The notes beneath the pieces were generated by a model. It was not told the DNA's origin. It made no database searches and saw only the letters and a list, made by a program, of their open reading frames with translations. Of a stretch of 64,000 nt of DNA, positions 54,894 through 64,000 are shown piece by piece. Source of the stretch: Erpetoichthys calabaricus (taxonomy: Eukaryota > Chordata > Cladistia > Polypteriformes > Polypteridae); NCBI RefSeq assembly GCF_900747795.2, contig NC_041402.2, positions 29,388,500-29,452,499 on the forward strand, written 5' to 3'. Both the position numbers and the translations under genes were made by a program. Numbering within the stretch: the first letter of the stretch is position 1; every line of letters begins with the position of its first letter.

Positions 54894-56531
54894 CAGTGCA
54901 TCCAGAAAGTATTCACAGCGCATCACTTTTTACACATTTTGTTATGTTACAGCCTTATTCCAAAATGGATTAAATTCAATTTTTTCCTCAGAATTCTGCA
55001 CACAACACCCCATAATGACAATGTGAAAAAAGTTTACTTGAGGTTTTTGCAAATTTGTTAAAAATAAAAAAACTGAGAAATCCCATGTACATAAGTATTC
55101 ACAGCCTTTGCTCAATACTTTGTCGATGCACCTTTGGCAGCAATTACAGCCTCAAGTCTTTTTGAATATGATGCCACAAGCTTGGCACACCTATCCTTGG
55201 CCAGTTTCACCCATTCCTCTTTGCAGCACCTCTCAAGCTCCATCAGGTTGGATGGGAAGCGTCGGTGCACAGCCATTTTAAGATTTCTCCAGAGATGTTC
55301 AATCGGATTCAAGTCTGGGCTTTGGCTGGGCCACTCAAGGACATTCACAGAGTTGTCCTGAAGCCACTCCTTTGATATCTTGGCTGTGTGATTAGGGTCA
55401 TTGTCCTGCTGAAAGATGAACCGTCGCCCCAGTCTGAGGTCAAGAGCGCTCTGGAGCAGGTTTTCATCCAGGAGGTCTCTGTACATTGCTGCAGTCATCT
55501 TTCCCTTTATCCTGACTAGTCTCCCAGTCCCTACCGCTGAAAAACATTCCCACAGCATGATGCTGCCACCACCATGCTTCACTGTAGGGATGGTATTGGC
55601 CTGGTGATGAGCGGTGCCTGGATTCCTCCAAACGTGACGCCTGGCATTCACACCAAAGAGTTCAATCTTTGTCTCATCAGACCAGAGAATTTGCTTTCTC
55701 ATGGTCTGAGAGTCCTTCAGGTGCCTTTTGGCAAACTCCAGGCGGGCTGCCATGTGCCTTTTACTAAGGAGTGGCTTCCGTCTGGCCACTCTACCATACA
55801 GGCCTGATTGGTGGATTGCTGCAGAGATGGTTGTCCTTCTGGAAGGTTCTCCTCTCTCTACAGAGGACCTCTGGAGCTCTGACAGAATGACCATCGGGTT
55901 CTTGGTCACCTCCCTGACTAAGGCCCTTCTCCCCCGATCGCTCAGTTTAGATGGCCGGCCAGCTCTAGGAAGAGTCCTGGTGATTTCGAACTTCTTCCAC
56001 TTACGGATAATGGAGGCCACTGTGTTCATTGGGACCTTCAAAGCAGCAGAAATTTTTCTGTAACCTTCCCCGGATTTGTGCCTTGAGACAATCCTGTCTC
56101 GGAGGTCTACAGACAATTCCTTTGCCTTCATGCTTGGTTTGTGTTCTGACATGAACTGTCAACTGTGGGACCTTATATAGACAGGTGTGTGCCTTTCCAA
56201 ATCATGTCCAATCAACTGAATTTACCACAGGTGGACTCCAATTAAGCTGCAGAAACATCTCAAGGATGATCAGGGGAAACAGGATGCACCTGAGCTCAAT
56301 TTTGAGCTTCATGGCAAAGGCTGTGAATACTTATGTACATGTGCTTTCTCAATTTTTTTATTTTTAATAAATTTGCAAAAACCTCAAGTAAACTTTTTTC
56401 ACGTTGTCATTATGGGGTGTTGTGTGTAGAATTCCGAGGAAAAAAATGAATTTAATCCATTTTGGAATAAGGCTGTAACATAACAAAATGTGGAAAAAGT
56501 GATGCGCTGTGAATACTTTCTGGATGCACTG
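54894..56531 (-). mobile_element. Complete Tc1 transposon with intact transposase
   Basis: Ends CAGTGCATCCAGAAAGTATT and its inverse, flanked by TA (54892-54893, 56532-56533). The inverted arms are 217 bp each (54894-55110 and 56315-56531), and by eye differ at about nine positions. Each arm carries an outer and an inner direct repeat (AAGTATTCACAGC), the IR/DR layout of Tc1 elements such as Sleeping Beauty. The element lies in the ZBTB6 intron, about 410 bp upstream of the coding exon and in the same orientation as ZBTB6. Its ends belong to a Tc1 group very widespread in fishes and also reported from lampreys. Confidence 0.95.
55112..56152 (-). CDS. Tc1 transposase, uninterrupted
   Basis: 346 residues, normal for Tc1 transposases (about 340). 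N-terminal paired-like DNA-binding part (residues about 10-115: LRDRIVSRHKSGEGYRKISA, then the GRPSKL hook at 65-70 and a second helix-turn-helix). The DDE nuclease has Asp159 (LWSDETKIELFG), Asp250 (FIFQQDNDPNHTAK) and Glu285 (SPDLNPIEHLWRNLK), i.e. the DD34E spacing. Glycine-rich KHGGGSIMLW at 192-201 and C-terminus LEAVIAAKGASTKY. The protein would bind the inverted repeats, cut out the element and insert it at TA. There is no stop or frameshift. Two substitutions from the usual family text stand out: LWECFS instead of LWGCFS, and DPNHTAK instead of DPKHTAK. Whether it is active cannot be told from sequence. Confidence 0.93.
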   Translation of the reverse strand: MSEHKPSMKAKELSVDLRDRIVSRHKSGEGYRKISAALKVPMNTVASIIRKWKKFEITRTLPRAGRPSKLSDRGRRALVREVTKNPMVILSELQRSSVERGEPSRRTTISAAIHQSGLYGRVARRKPLLSKRHMAARLEFAKRHLKDSQTMRKQILWSDETKIELFGVNARRHVWRNPGTAHHQANTIPTVKHGGGSIMLWECFSAVGTGRLVRIKGKMTAAMYRDLLDENLLQSALDLRLGRRFIFQQDNDPNHTAKISKEWLQDNSVNVLEWPSQSPDLNPIEHLWRNLKMAVHRRFPSNLMELERCCKEEWVKLAKDRCAKLVASYSKRLEAVIAAKGASTKY

Positions 56532-56533
56532 TA

Positions 56534-59019
56534 AGTCATTTAACAGCAGAAATTGATCACTGATCAAGAAAGTCGCAGGAAGGAAAGACTGCTGCCACTG
56601 TGGTGCTCCAAGATCAGAATTGGACAGAGGTAAAAGGGGTCATTTGTTTAACCAATTGTACTCAATACATAGAAAAACTTGCAAAATAAAAATATTAAAA
56701 AAACATATTAAATAGAACTGCAGGTATCAATAAACGTTCTCAGCCTTTGTTGTAAAAATGAGGACTTGATCTGCTCTCTGAAAGGAAATAATTGAAATTA
56801 AACAAAGAGGATAAACGGTTCTGAAAACAAATTTTAAATTGCTCAAAGTTGACAACCGATAGACCTGGGAAAATTCAAATCTGATTTTTTTCTGTACAGT
56901 GCTTAAAATGTCCAATTCAATGCATGCCTCGTGTAAATGTTCGGCCTGGAAAAGTCCATGTTGTATGTAATAAGTTAAAGTAAATCATGATTCGGTTTAT
57001 ACTGCTTTTGACCTAAACCCTCCACAACTTTGTGATGGTAGAAGCTTACAGATCAAACCTTTAATTAAAGACACCTTTTTTACAGGATGTGCTACGTATA
57101 CCCCAAATTCCCATTATTCCTACTAATTAGTTTCCTGTGAACTATCAACAAAAGCCAAGGTCAGTCACCAGGAAAAGCAAGAACTGATGTATGGCATGAA
57201 TGTTTCAGGCAATTGTATGCAGGATATTAAGATTAAGGCGCTCCACTGAACTAAGAATATTATTAATAATATTAACTCCTGGTTAAAAATATTATATATA
57301 CATACAGAAAAACATTCAGATAGTTACACAGTACTTCAGATACATCTGATTAACTGCATTATAACCCAATGCCTCTCAACACTCAGTCCATGTGGCTGCA
57401 GATTTTTGTTCCAACCAGCTTCTTCTCTCAACTGTACTCCTACCTCAACTAACCATGCCATTACTTCCCAATTTCTATGTTGTTTACAACAATATGGAAA
57501 TTATACACTTGTTATGCTAGATTTTTATTTAATGAAGTAGGAATGTACTGTATGTGTTAGATAGGCAAGAATTTATTCTTTTTCTTTTTAATTTTCTGGT
57601 TATATAGACAATTATTTACCAATAAGCACACAAGTGGGTAACATTGAAGAAAAGTGGATATAAAATATACAAACCCCTGCCTAAATTGCAGATTTTGCAT
57701 TATAATAAAAAAAAAAGATTAAGTGGCACAATTTTATTCAAAAATGCAATTAAAAGTAAGTTTAGTTTTTTTGTACTAAGATTTTGTTGATCATTAATTC
57801 AATTAAAATGCAAAGATTCATTAAAGTGAAATTTCTAACCAGCCAAACTATGGAAAGAAAATGAACACATCTAAAAGTTGAGTAAAGCATGTAAGATAAT
57901 GGTTATAATTGGAGAAATTTTCAAATTGTGTTATTTTTTGGAATCATTTAGGGAAATCTTAGTAAAAAAATGTTTTTAGTTTTTAGTGCATTTTTGAATA
58001 AAATCGTGTCACTTAAATATCTTTAGTTACCTGTACATTTTTAGACATCCTAATGCCACACAGTCCTCAGCATGTTACAAAAACCTTGACTTGAGTGGGA
58101 AGGTGATTGGCCAGAAATGACATTAGCGACAGAGTGGAATCGAACCCAAGATCTTACAGTTAAATGTAACATTCATTCATGTTCATCTCTCATTTCAGAA
58201 AATCACACGTGTAAGGTTTCACTGTGGTTATGAAGTACTGGAAATATGCATTTGTCTATTGGAAAATCCAACCTTCAGTCTTTTTTAGGAAAGCCCAACT
58301 GAGCCAATATTGTCAAATCCCTGAAAAGCGTATTTCACCAAATTTGTATATAAATGATGAAAAAAAAACCCCACCTTGTTTACATTGGTCTCGAACCTTC
58401 AACCATCTGATTGGACATGCTAAGTATGTAATTGCTAAAAGTATAATATAATATAATGAGAAATTTAAAATTTGATGTAATTAGCATACAGATCCCAGGT
58501 CAAAACTGACAAAATATTGCATTGTCACTGGAGATCACTATACATACAAGGTTTGACCTAGACAAAGTTCAAAGTTATTCAAGGGGCAAGTTGAATAAAA
58601 TTGTGTAATAATAAAAGTGAAACCAAGATAAATCCTGTCAGAACGTATTCCACCTTTACTGTAAAAGAATGCAAACTACACAAAAGGTGTAAACAAATCA
58701 GAAACTGCTTAGTGAAAAAAGGAAAAATAAATCCTACAAACACCTGCTGTCATTCATGTGCAGACCCGATGGGGCTGCGCTCAGAATCAACCAATCACAT
58801 CAAGTCTCATCTCAAACAGTAGTTAGTATACACCAGACATCAATTAGTGATTGTTTACTTTTATCATTAGCATTACACATCCCAGTGTCTTTGATGTTTG
58901 CAAATAAGGAAGAATGACAAATGCTAAACTGGAAAAAATGAACACTACCCTACATATGACTGGGGACCACAAAGTTTAACTCATTATATCCACATTTTTT
59001 TTTTTTTTTTTAAAACAAA
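56534..59019. other. ZBTB6 intron, mostly unassigned
   Basis: A scrap of hAT MITE at about 57367-57425 (ctctcaacactcagtcc...gcagatttttgttccaacc). A possible decayed tRNA-like SINE head at 58085-58165. A long poly-T at 58995-59011 beside the Helitron end. No coding frame recognised. Confidence 0.4.
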
Positions 59020-59542
59020 CTAGGGGCCCTGCTCGGTTCGCTTGCCCACCCTCGGGTTTGGTTTACCGGATTTAAAATTTAAAGAGATCGTTATTTTCAT
59101 GGGAATCACTTTTACTTTAAAACTTTTGTAAAAACAATAGTCCTTTATTTCCGGCCCCAGGCGTGGTTAAATCTCTTTCTCGCAGGACGTACAATGCTAC
59201 TCGTGTTGTGAAGGGGGGGCAGCTGAATGCATGCTAAGCAGATGCTGTCGGATCATCTGCCGTCTTTCTGCTGCTGTTGCGCTGCCCGTCGATCATTTTA
59301 AAACCTGTACAGCAGCTGTCCTTTTGCCACTTCGCATCTCTGCCGCTTGCGTTGTGGGGGGGGGGTTAAGGTGGCTGAACGCACGTAAGCAGAAACAGTC
59401 GGATCATCTGCTAGCGAGCTGCGTGTTTTGCATGCCGCTTCTCGTTGTTTTAAGAGCTAGAAGCAAGTTAATGTGTCTCTTGCGCGACTTCATATTGTCT
59501 TCCGAGTCTCCCTCCAAAAGATTTTTTTTTATAATAGAGAGA
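59020..59542 (-). mobile_element. Short non-autonomous Helitron with internal tandem repeat
   Basis: On the minus strand it starts TCTCTCTATTATAAAAAAAA and ends GCAGGGCCCCTAG followed by T, sharing both ends and CCTGGGGCCGGAAATAAA with the Helitron at 4544-5791. The middle has two related units about 150 bp apart (gctgaatgcatgctaagcag at 59221; gctgaacgcacgtaagcaga at 59374, each followed by gtcggatcatctgc). Encodes no protein. 523 bp. Confidence 0.65.
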
Positions 59543-60794
59543 AATGTTATGTACATCAAAGTTATTATAAATGGAGGCAGTTAGAGGACTATTATGTTTT
59601 TAAGAAACAGTCCTCTTTATAAGACACTGGGACATAACAGGTTAAAATTACAAACCTTTGATTCCAGAAGGGAAATTTATTTTTTCTGGGAGCAGTACAG
59701 AACATAAAATCATAGTAAAAACAGAGTGCAACATACAAACCTTTACACATAATATTTCCAGTGTGCATTAATTTTCCCTGAAATTCCACTAATGGTGACC
59801 TCCTTGTTTGTCATTATTCTATTTTCAGCCATTGTCACCCGTGTATCCAGGGTCCTGTAATACACATGACCCTTCTGATCAGTTTAAGGTAAAATAAAAA
59901 ATGGAGACAAAGTGACTGAGGTCTCAGATACAGTGTTGACATTGGAATCAAAACACATATTCAAGGACTCAAGTAATAAAACCACAGGGATAAAGAGACC
60001 ACTGAAGTCAAAAATCAATCATCTACACTGTGAAGCAGCCAGAATTCCATTTTTTAACACATGAAGCATCATGAACACATTCTATTCTACTCTGGTTTTA
60101 TGTTCTGTCCAATATGTACCTAAATTTTACATTATACAAGACACTAGGAAGCATGCAGACCTCCAGTCCTCCCAATATCAAGTTTCCAGCCCCAACAGAT
60201 CACAAGCACCAGCAGGCTGCTGCACCGCATATGCCAGATGCACAGTGGATGCTGAAGCTGTCGTTCTTCATCTTTCTAATGTGTAACTGACTTCTGTAAT
60301 TTGGCAGATGGCACCACTCTTCTTTTACTTTCTATTGTGTTACCTTCTAGATCAGCCTGCCTATGCAGTTTGCCGTAATTCCGTGACACGTGGGTGAAAG
60401 AAACCCTTTTTTAAACTGAAATATGCACATAATTACTTTTCTGTTTTCAGTCTTAATTTATTAAACTATATTTTCTAAAAGATGGGGTTAACAAACAGTA
60501 AAAGAATTGCAAATAGTATGTTTAACGGCTTCTAAATCACACATAGTAGAGCAGCTCGTATATCTTTAATAATGGGGCTCATTGACTCTTCATGCAGCCA
60601 AGAAACTTAATGGGTCTCAAGGTCAAGATCTATCCAATTAATCGCAAAACCGACAATGTGCCTCAATATCAATTATTTAAGAGAAAGTTTAAAAATAACT
60701 TTTGAACTTTTTAAGCATTCAGACACTCCATTTTACACCTCTCTTTTTAGAAATGGACAGCCATATAACCATTCTTAGATAGTACATGCTAAGG
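59543..60794. other. ZBTB6 intron, nothing recognised
   Basis: No recognisable repeat or coding family. Confidence 0.45.
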
Positions 60795-61462
60795 CACAGG
60801 TGTCGAACTCCGGGCCTGGAGGGCTGCAGGTTTTCATTCTAACCCTTTTCCTAATCAGTGACCAGTTTTCGCTCCTTGTTAACTTCTTTTCCTTTAATTT
60901 CAATAGCCCTGTTTTTAAGGATTCAGTCCTCTGAATTGACTATTTTCTTCATTAAATGACAGCCAAACAGAAATGGGACTTGAAACGAGCTGACAGATGA
61001 CCAGGTAAATCAGTGCTTCAAACTCCAACTAATTTCACTCCAACCAGGTTCTTAATGAGAAGCCAATTCTTGATGTTAATAAAACCCATCATTTATTCCA
61101 CAGCTCATTGCTGTTTTCCTTCTGCCACAGCAGACATTTCCAAAACTGTTGATTTTCTGTTTTTTCTAAGAACACCATCAAAATGTTTTGGTGACCTCGG
61201 AGATCAACCTTACTGAGACCCTCACCTTTCTCTATGTTCAAATTATGTGGTTAGCTGGTTATGTGGCAGCTTGTTGTATGTCTCATTATTGTCTGGCTGC
61301 TAATTAAGGAAAAAGAAACAACTAAGGGGTCGGAGACAAGTTAATTAAAACAAAGGCAAAAGAAGTTAATCAGCAGCAAAAACTGGTCACTAATGAAGAA
61401 GATGGTTAGAATGAAAACCTGCAGCTACTGCGGCCCTTCAGGACAGGAGTTTGACACCCCTG
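60795..61462. mobile_element. hAT MITE, second subfamily
   Basis: Left end CACAGGTGTCGAACTCCGG and right end CCGGAGTTTGACACCCCTG-like (aggacaggagtttgacacccctg), with flanks TGCTAAGG and TGCGAAGG agreeing at seven of eight bases. Inner arms match (gagggctgcaggttttcattctaaccc / ggttagaatgaaaacctgcagc). About 668 bp, non-coding. Related to the copy at 48589-49147, but older. Confidence 0.8.
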
Positions 61463-62124
61463 TGCGAAGGCAATTCTTGCATTAGATCACCCTTTTTTCC
61501 CCCCAAATAATCTCACCAACATGATACATAGCCATTTTTTTTTTTATTGCACTCATCCTAAGTGTTGCAATATTGTTCCATTCCATGCATTTTAATGGTG
61601 CAGAAAATGTTTTTTCAAGACCTTTAAAATAATATACACACTTATTTTTTTAATATTTAGTTTATTCTACAGTACTAACCACAAAAAGATAAATCAGCCT
61701 CTATCACTTTGACAGTAGAAAGTTGCAAGAAAATTGCAGTTTAGTCACATCTTAAGTTCCAACGTGTGAATGGCTACCTTCAGATTACAAGCACCATACT
61801 GTACAGGTAGGCGAGATGAGATGCAAACTGCAAAAAACGAAATCCATGCAGGGGAAAAGATTTTATTTCAAGACGTTAAATCTTCTCTTAAGTAAATTTT
61901 GCTTACCCCGTGGAAGTTTTTTTTTTGTTTGTTTTTGATTTTTTACAATAGAGGCAAAACTCATCCCGTTTCATTTTGTTCCCCTTTTGTAGTTTTTGCC
62001 GTGCAAAAGACATACGAATCTGCTGCTTCTTAGCCTTATAAACTGAATTCTAGTAAGACCGAGAATGATTTTGTCCCAGCAAGCTAATAAAGGTGACGGT
62101 AAAACATATTTTTGTTATCCCTTT
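61463..62124. other. ZBTB6 intron, nothing recognised
   Basis: AT-rich with T runs. No element or frame recognised. Confidence 0.45.
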
Positions 62125-62432
62125 ATCCATCCATCCATTATCCAACCCACTATATCCTAACTACAGGGTCACGGGGGGTCTGCTGCAGCCAATCCCAGCC
62201 AACACTGTGCGCAAGGCAGGAAACAAACCCCGGGCAGTGCGCCAGCCCACAGCAGGGCACAATTTAGGATCGCCAATCCACCTAACCTGCTTGTCTTTGG
62301 ACTGTGGGGGGAAACCGGAGCACCCGTGAGTGGGGAAAATATGCAAACTCCACGCAGGGAGGACCCGGGAAGCGAACCCGAGTCTCCTAACTGCGAGGCA
62401 GCAGCGCCACCCACTGCGCCACCGTGCCGCCC
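62125..62432 (-). mobile_element. tRNA-derived SINE (DANA/V-SINE-like), nearly full length
   Basis: The plus strand runs from tccatccatccattatcc (tail) to actgcgccaccgtgccgccc (complement of the head GGGCGGCACGGTGGCGCAGT). A box and B box (gggaagcgaacccg) are both present. It has a small internal deletion compared with 7620-7977. It lies about 300 bp from the proposed ZBTB6 exon 1. Confidence 0.88.
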
Positions 62433-62727
62433 TTATTATAACATAAACAAAATGAGCAAATTGCACGGTGCCCGTTAGCTTAATGCCAGCACATGACACC
62501 ATTATAAAGTCCCATGCCCTTACAGCCCCTAAAGCCAACCACGAACCAGAGCACACGTGAAATGTCGCGCGCGTCAAACAAGTACATACTCAGAAAGTTT
62601 GGGAGGCAAATGTCGTACGGCATCTCTCCTCATCGTTCTGTAGTTGTCTTATGCCTCATAACAAGTTGTACTGCAGTAAAAGCACCTGAAACGTAAAAGC
62701 ATTCGTCTTTGTTTAAATTCCGCTCAC

Positions 62728-62840
62728 CTTTTCTCCGGTGCCGCACTTGGCATTTCTGCCGAACTTCCTGTGCGTCACAAACGTCGTCCCCCGCGCTACC
62801 CGGTCCCTAATCCTAAGGGGCCGCCTTCCCAAACTTGGTA
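62728..62840 (-). promoter_or_regulatory. Proposed non-coding exon 1 and promoter of ZBTB6
   Basis: On the minus strand a strong donor reads ggagaaaag followed by GTGAGCGG (GT at 62726-62727). The 110 nt before it are CpG-rich and include ACAGGAAGT (ETS-like) beside GTGACGCAC (CRE-like). Joined to the acceptor at 54481 it would give an intron of about 8.2 kb. Exon start is inferred. Confidence 0.45.
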
Positions 62841-63950
62841 ACAGAGAGGAGAGGAATTCGCCATATGCGTATCGGAGGTTTTCGTTTATTCACTATGGTT
62901 TTCGAATACTAATATTAATAGAGCGTTCTGCTTCTGTTCTCTAATTGTATCTTCTGCCTGTTGACAATGTGGTTCTGCTCAAATTTATAATGTAATTATA
63001 CATTATAACTACTACACACAGACGATGTGTGACAGACGTTAAAGCAATCCTATTGAAGGTGGCACCATGTGACAGCAAGTTTTGAAACCCCTCCCAATCT
63101 GAGGTGGACGCCTCAGTTAGCGGAAGGGGGCGTGGTCTCACCGTGGTAGGCGTTCCTTTGACTTTTTCTTGTAAACATGCGGTACCAAACTAAGCCCCTT
63201 GATGTTGCAGGTTTCCCTTCCAGTATGATTTCAGGCTATGAGTTTCGATATCCCAAGAAATAACTAAAATATAAAAATTTTAAACTTATTGAACTTATCG
63301 TATTGTGCAACCGAACCAAACATCAAACCACCAATCACACAAAACATCGCATCGCATTGTCAACTACAGCTATCGAGCACAAGTGGTCGTTTACACTCGC
63401 AGGCGGTTTGGATGTACGCTTAAGGAGTTTCCATCTGTCAGAAAAAAAAATTACGAGGATGCTAACCATACTTGAATCTCACAAATCAAACATGCCAAAG
63501 AGAAAATGTGTTTTTAATCAGACGCTGCATCAGGCGTCCCTTTTTATCTAATACCAAATGATGTGGCGAAAGCTCTGTGAGATCGTTTCAAAAACATGTT
63601 TTTGGTGGAAAGATCACTCGATGATGACCACAGGACTTCCCGTCCACAAAAAGCTATTGAGGAGAATACGTTCTTCAGGCAAGTTTTCCAACGCACCAAC
63701 TCAGTAAAGTAAGCGAACGGTTACAGAATGATATAACTCAGTGTACTGTATATAACAAATTATTAACAATCAGTATGAAGTGCCCTGGGTTTGTCCATAA
63801 AAAATAGTGAATGTTTATGCGTTATTATTAGCACTGTCTTTGTCCGTGCACTCTCAGAGAAATAGATAATTTAATAAATTATGACACACCTTTCCATTCA
63901 ATTAAAATAGTATTGATTTAACGTATAGGTCCTACATACAGGCCCGGTCT
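62841..63950. other. Upstream flank of ZBTB6, possible hAT scrap
   Basis: At 63492 MPKRKCVFNQTLHQ resembles the first residues of some BED/hAT-type transposase-derived proteins (MPKRK-C-x-F-N-x-x-L), but the frame ends after 20 codons and the following text shows no zinc finger. Nothing else is recognised. Confidence 0.3.
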
Positions 63951-64000
63951 TAGGTATTATGGGGCCATAGGCGAAAGGGGGGTCCAGTGGCCCCCTGGAA
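63940..64000. repeat. Start of an unassigned repeat cut by the window end
   Basis: acaggcccggtcttaggtat...ggggccataggcgaaagggg has the look of the end of a dispersed element (GC-rich, rich in GGGCC). Cannot be assigned. Confidence 0.25.

Noticed and set aside
59231-59584. 117-codon frame
   Set aside because: Antisense to the mini-Helitron and made of its GC-rich repeats.
1-64000. CRISPR arrays, rRNA genes, bacterial operons
   Set aside because: None seen; tandem repeats here are microsatellites or parts of transposons, and the gene content is vertebrate.

Overview
This is eukaryotic, vertebrate DNA: a gene-poor, transposon-rich stretch with two single-coding-exon genes, both on the minus strand. 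They are recognisable as ZBTB26 (coding exon 23973-25304) and ZBTB6 (coding exon 53262-54470), BTB/POZ plus four-C2H2-finger transcription factors that are linked in vertebrate genomes. The repeat fauna (tRNA-derived DANA/V-SINE-like SINEs, Tc1 elements, CR1/L2/Rex-type LINEs, an OTU-carrying Helitron, hAT, Harbinger and pogo elements, solo LTRs) points to a ray-finned fish. The long introns and mixed old and young repeats would suit a non-teleost such as a bichir or reedfish, but that is inference.

Layout. 0-1.2 kb: two fragments of one LINE family, in 3'-end then 5'-end order. 4.5-5.8 kb: Helitron with OTU-protease remains. 5.8-6.9 kb: Tc/mariner and Harbinger relics. 7.1-15.2 kb: three related solo-LTR-like fossils (two carrying a SINE, one also split by a Harbinger element), a CR1 fragment, a fourth solo LTR with reiterated GGAAGTGACG-like motifs, and a LINE with a restriction-like-endonuclease end. 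15.5-16.4 kb: palindromic inverted-repeat element. 16.4-24 kb: mostly unique or ancient sequence. 24-25.3 kb: ZBTB26, with a proposed non-coding first exon and CpG-containing promoter near 33.35-33.5 kb. Its about 8 kb intron holds a pogo MITE, a Harbinger-inside-hAT-inside-older-ORF nest and a hAT transposase relic. 34-38.5 kb: Rex1/CR1-type LINE bracketed by (TATC)n, then inverted LINE fragments. 38.5-47 kb: SINE, an old Tc1 split by an L2, and a second old Tc1 split by a solo LTR and by a younger Tc1. 48-50.4 kb: solo LTR, a hAT MITE with a perfect 8-bp target duplication, and a repeat-rich inverted-repeat element. 53.3-54.5 kb: ZBTB6, whose about 8.2 kb intron carries a structurally complete Tc1 with an uninterrupted 346-codon transposase and probably starts at a non-coding exon near 62.73-62.84 kb.

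The two ZBTB genes share their whole domain plan and an intron that ends only 10-14 nt before the ATG, so they look like a tandem duplicate pair. They encode nuclear DNA-binding regulators. Nothing resembling an operon, CRISPR array or bacterial system is present. The strongest unusual signals are the apparently intact Tc1 and several nested insertions whose target duplications can be read directly.
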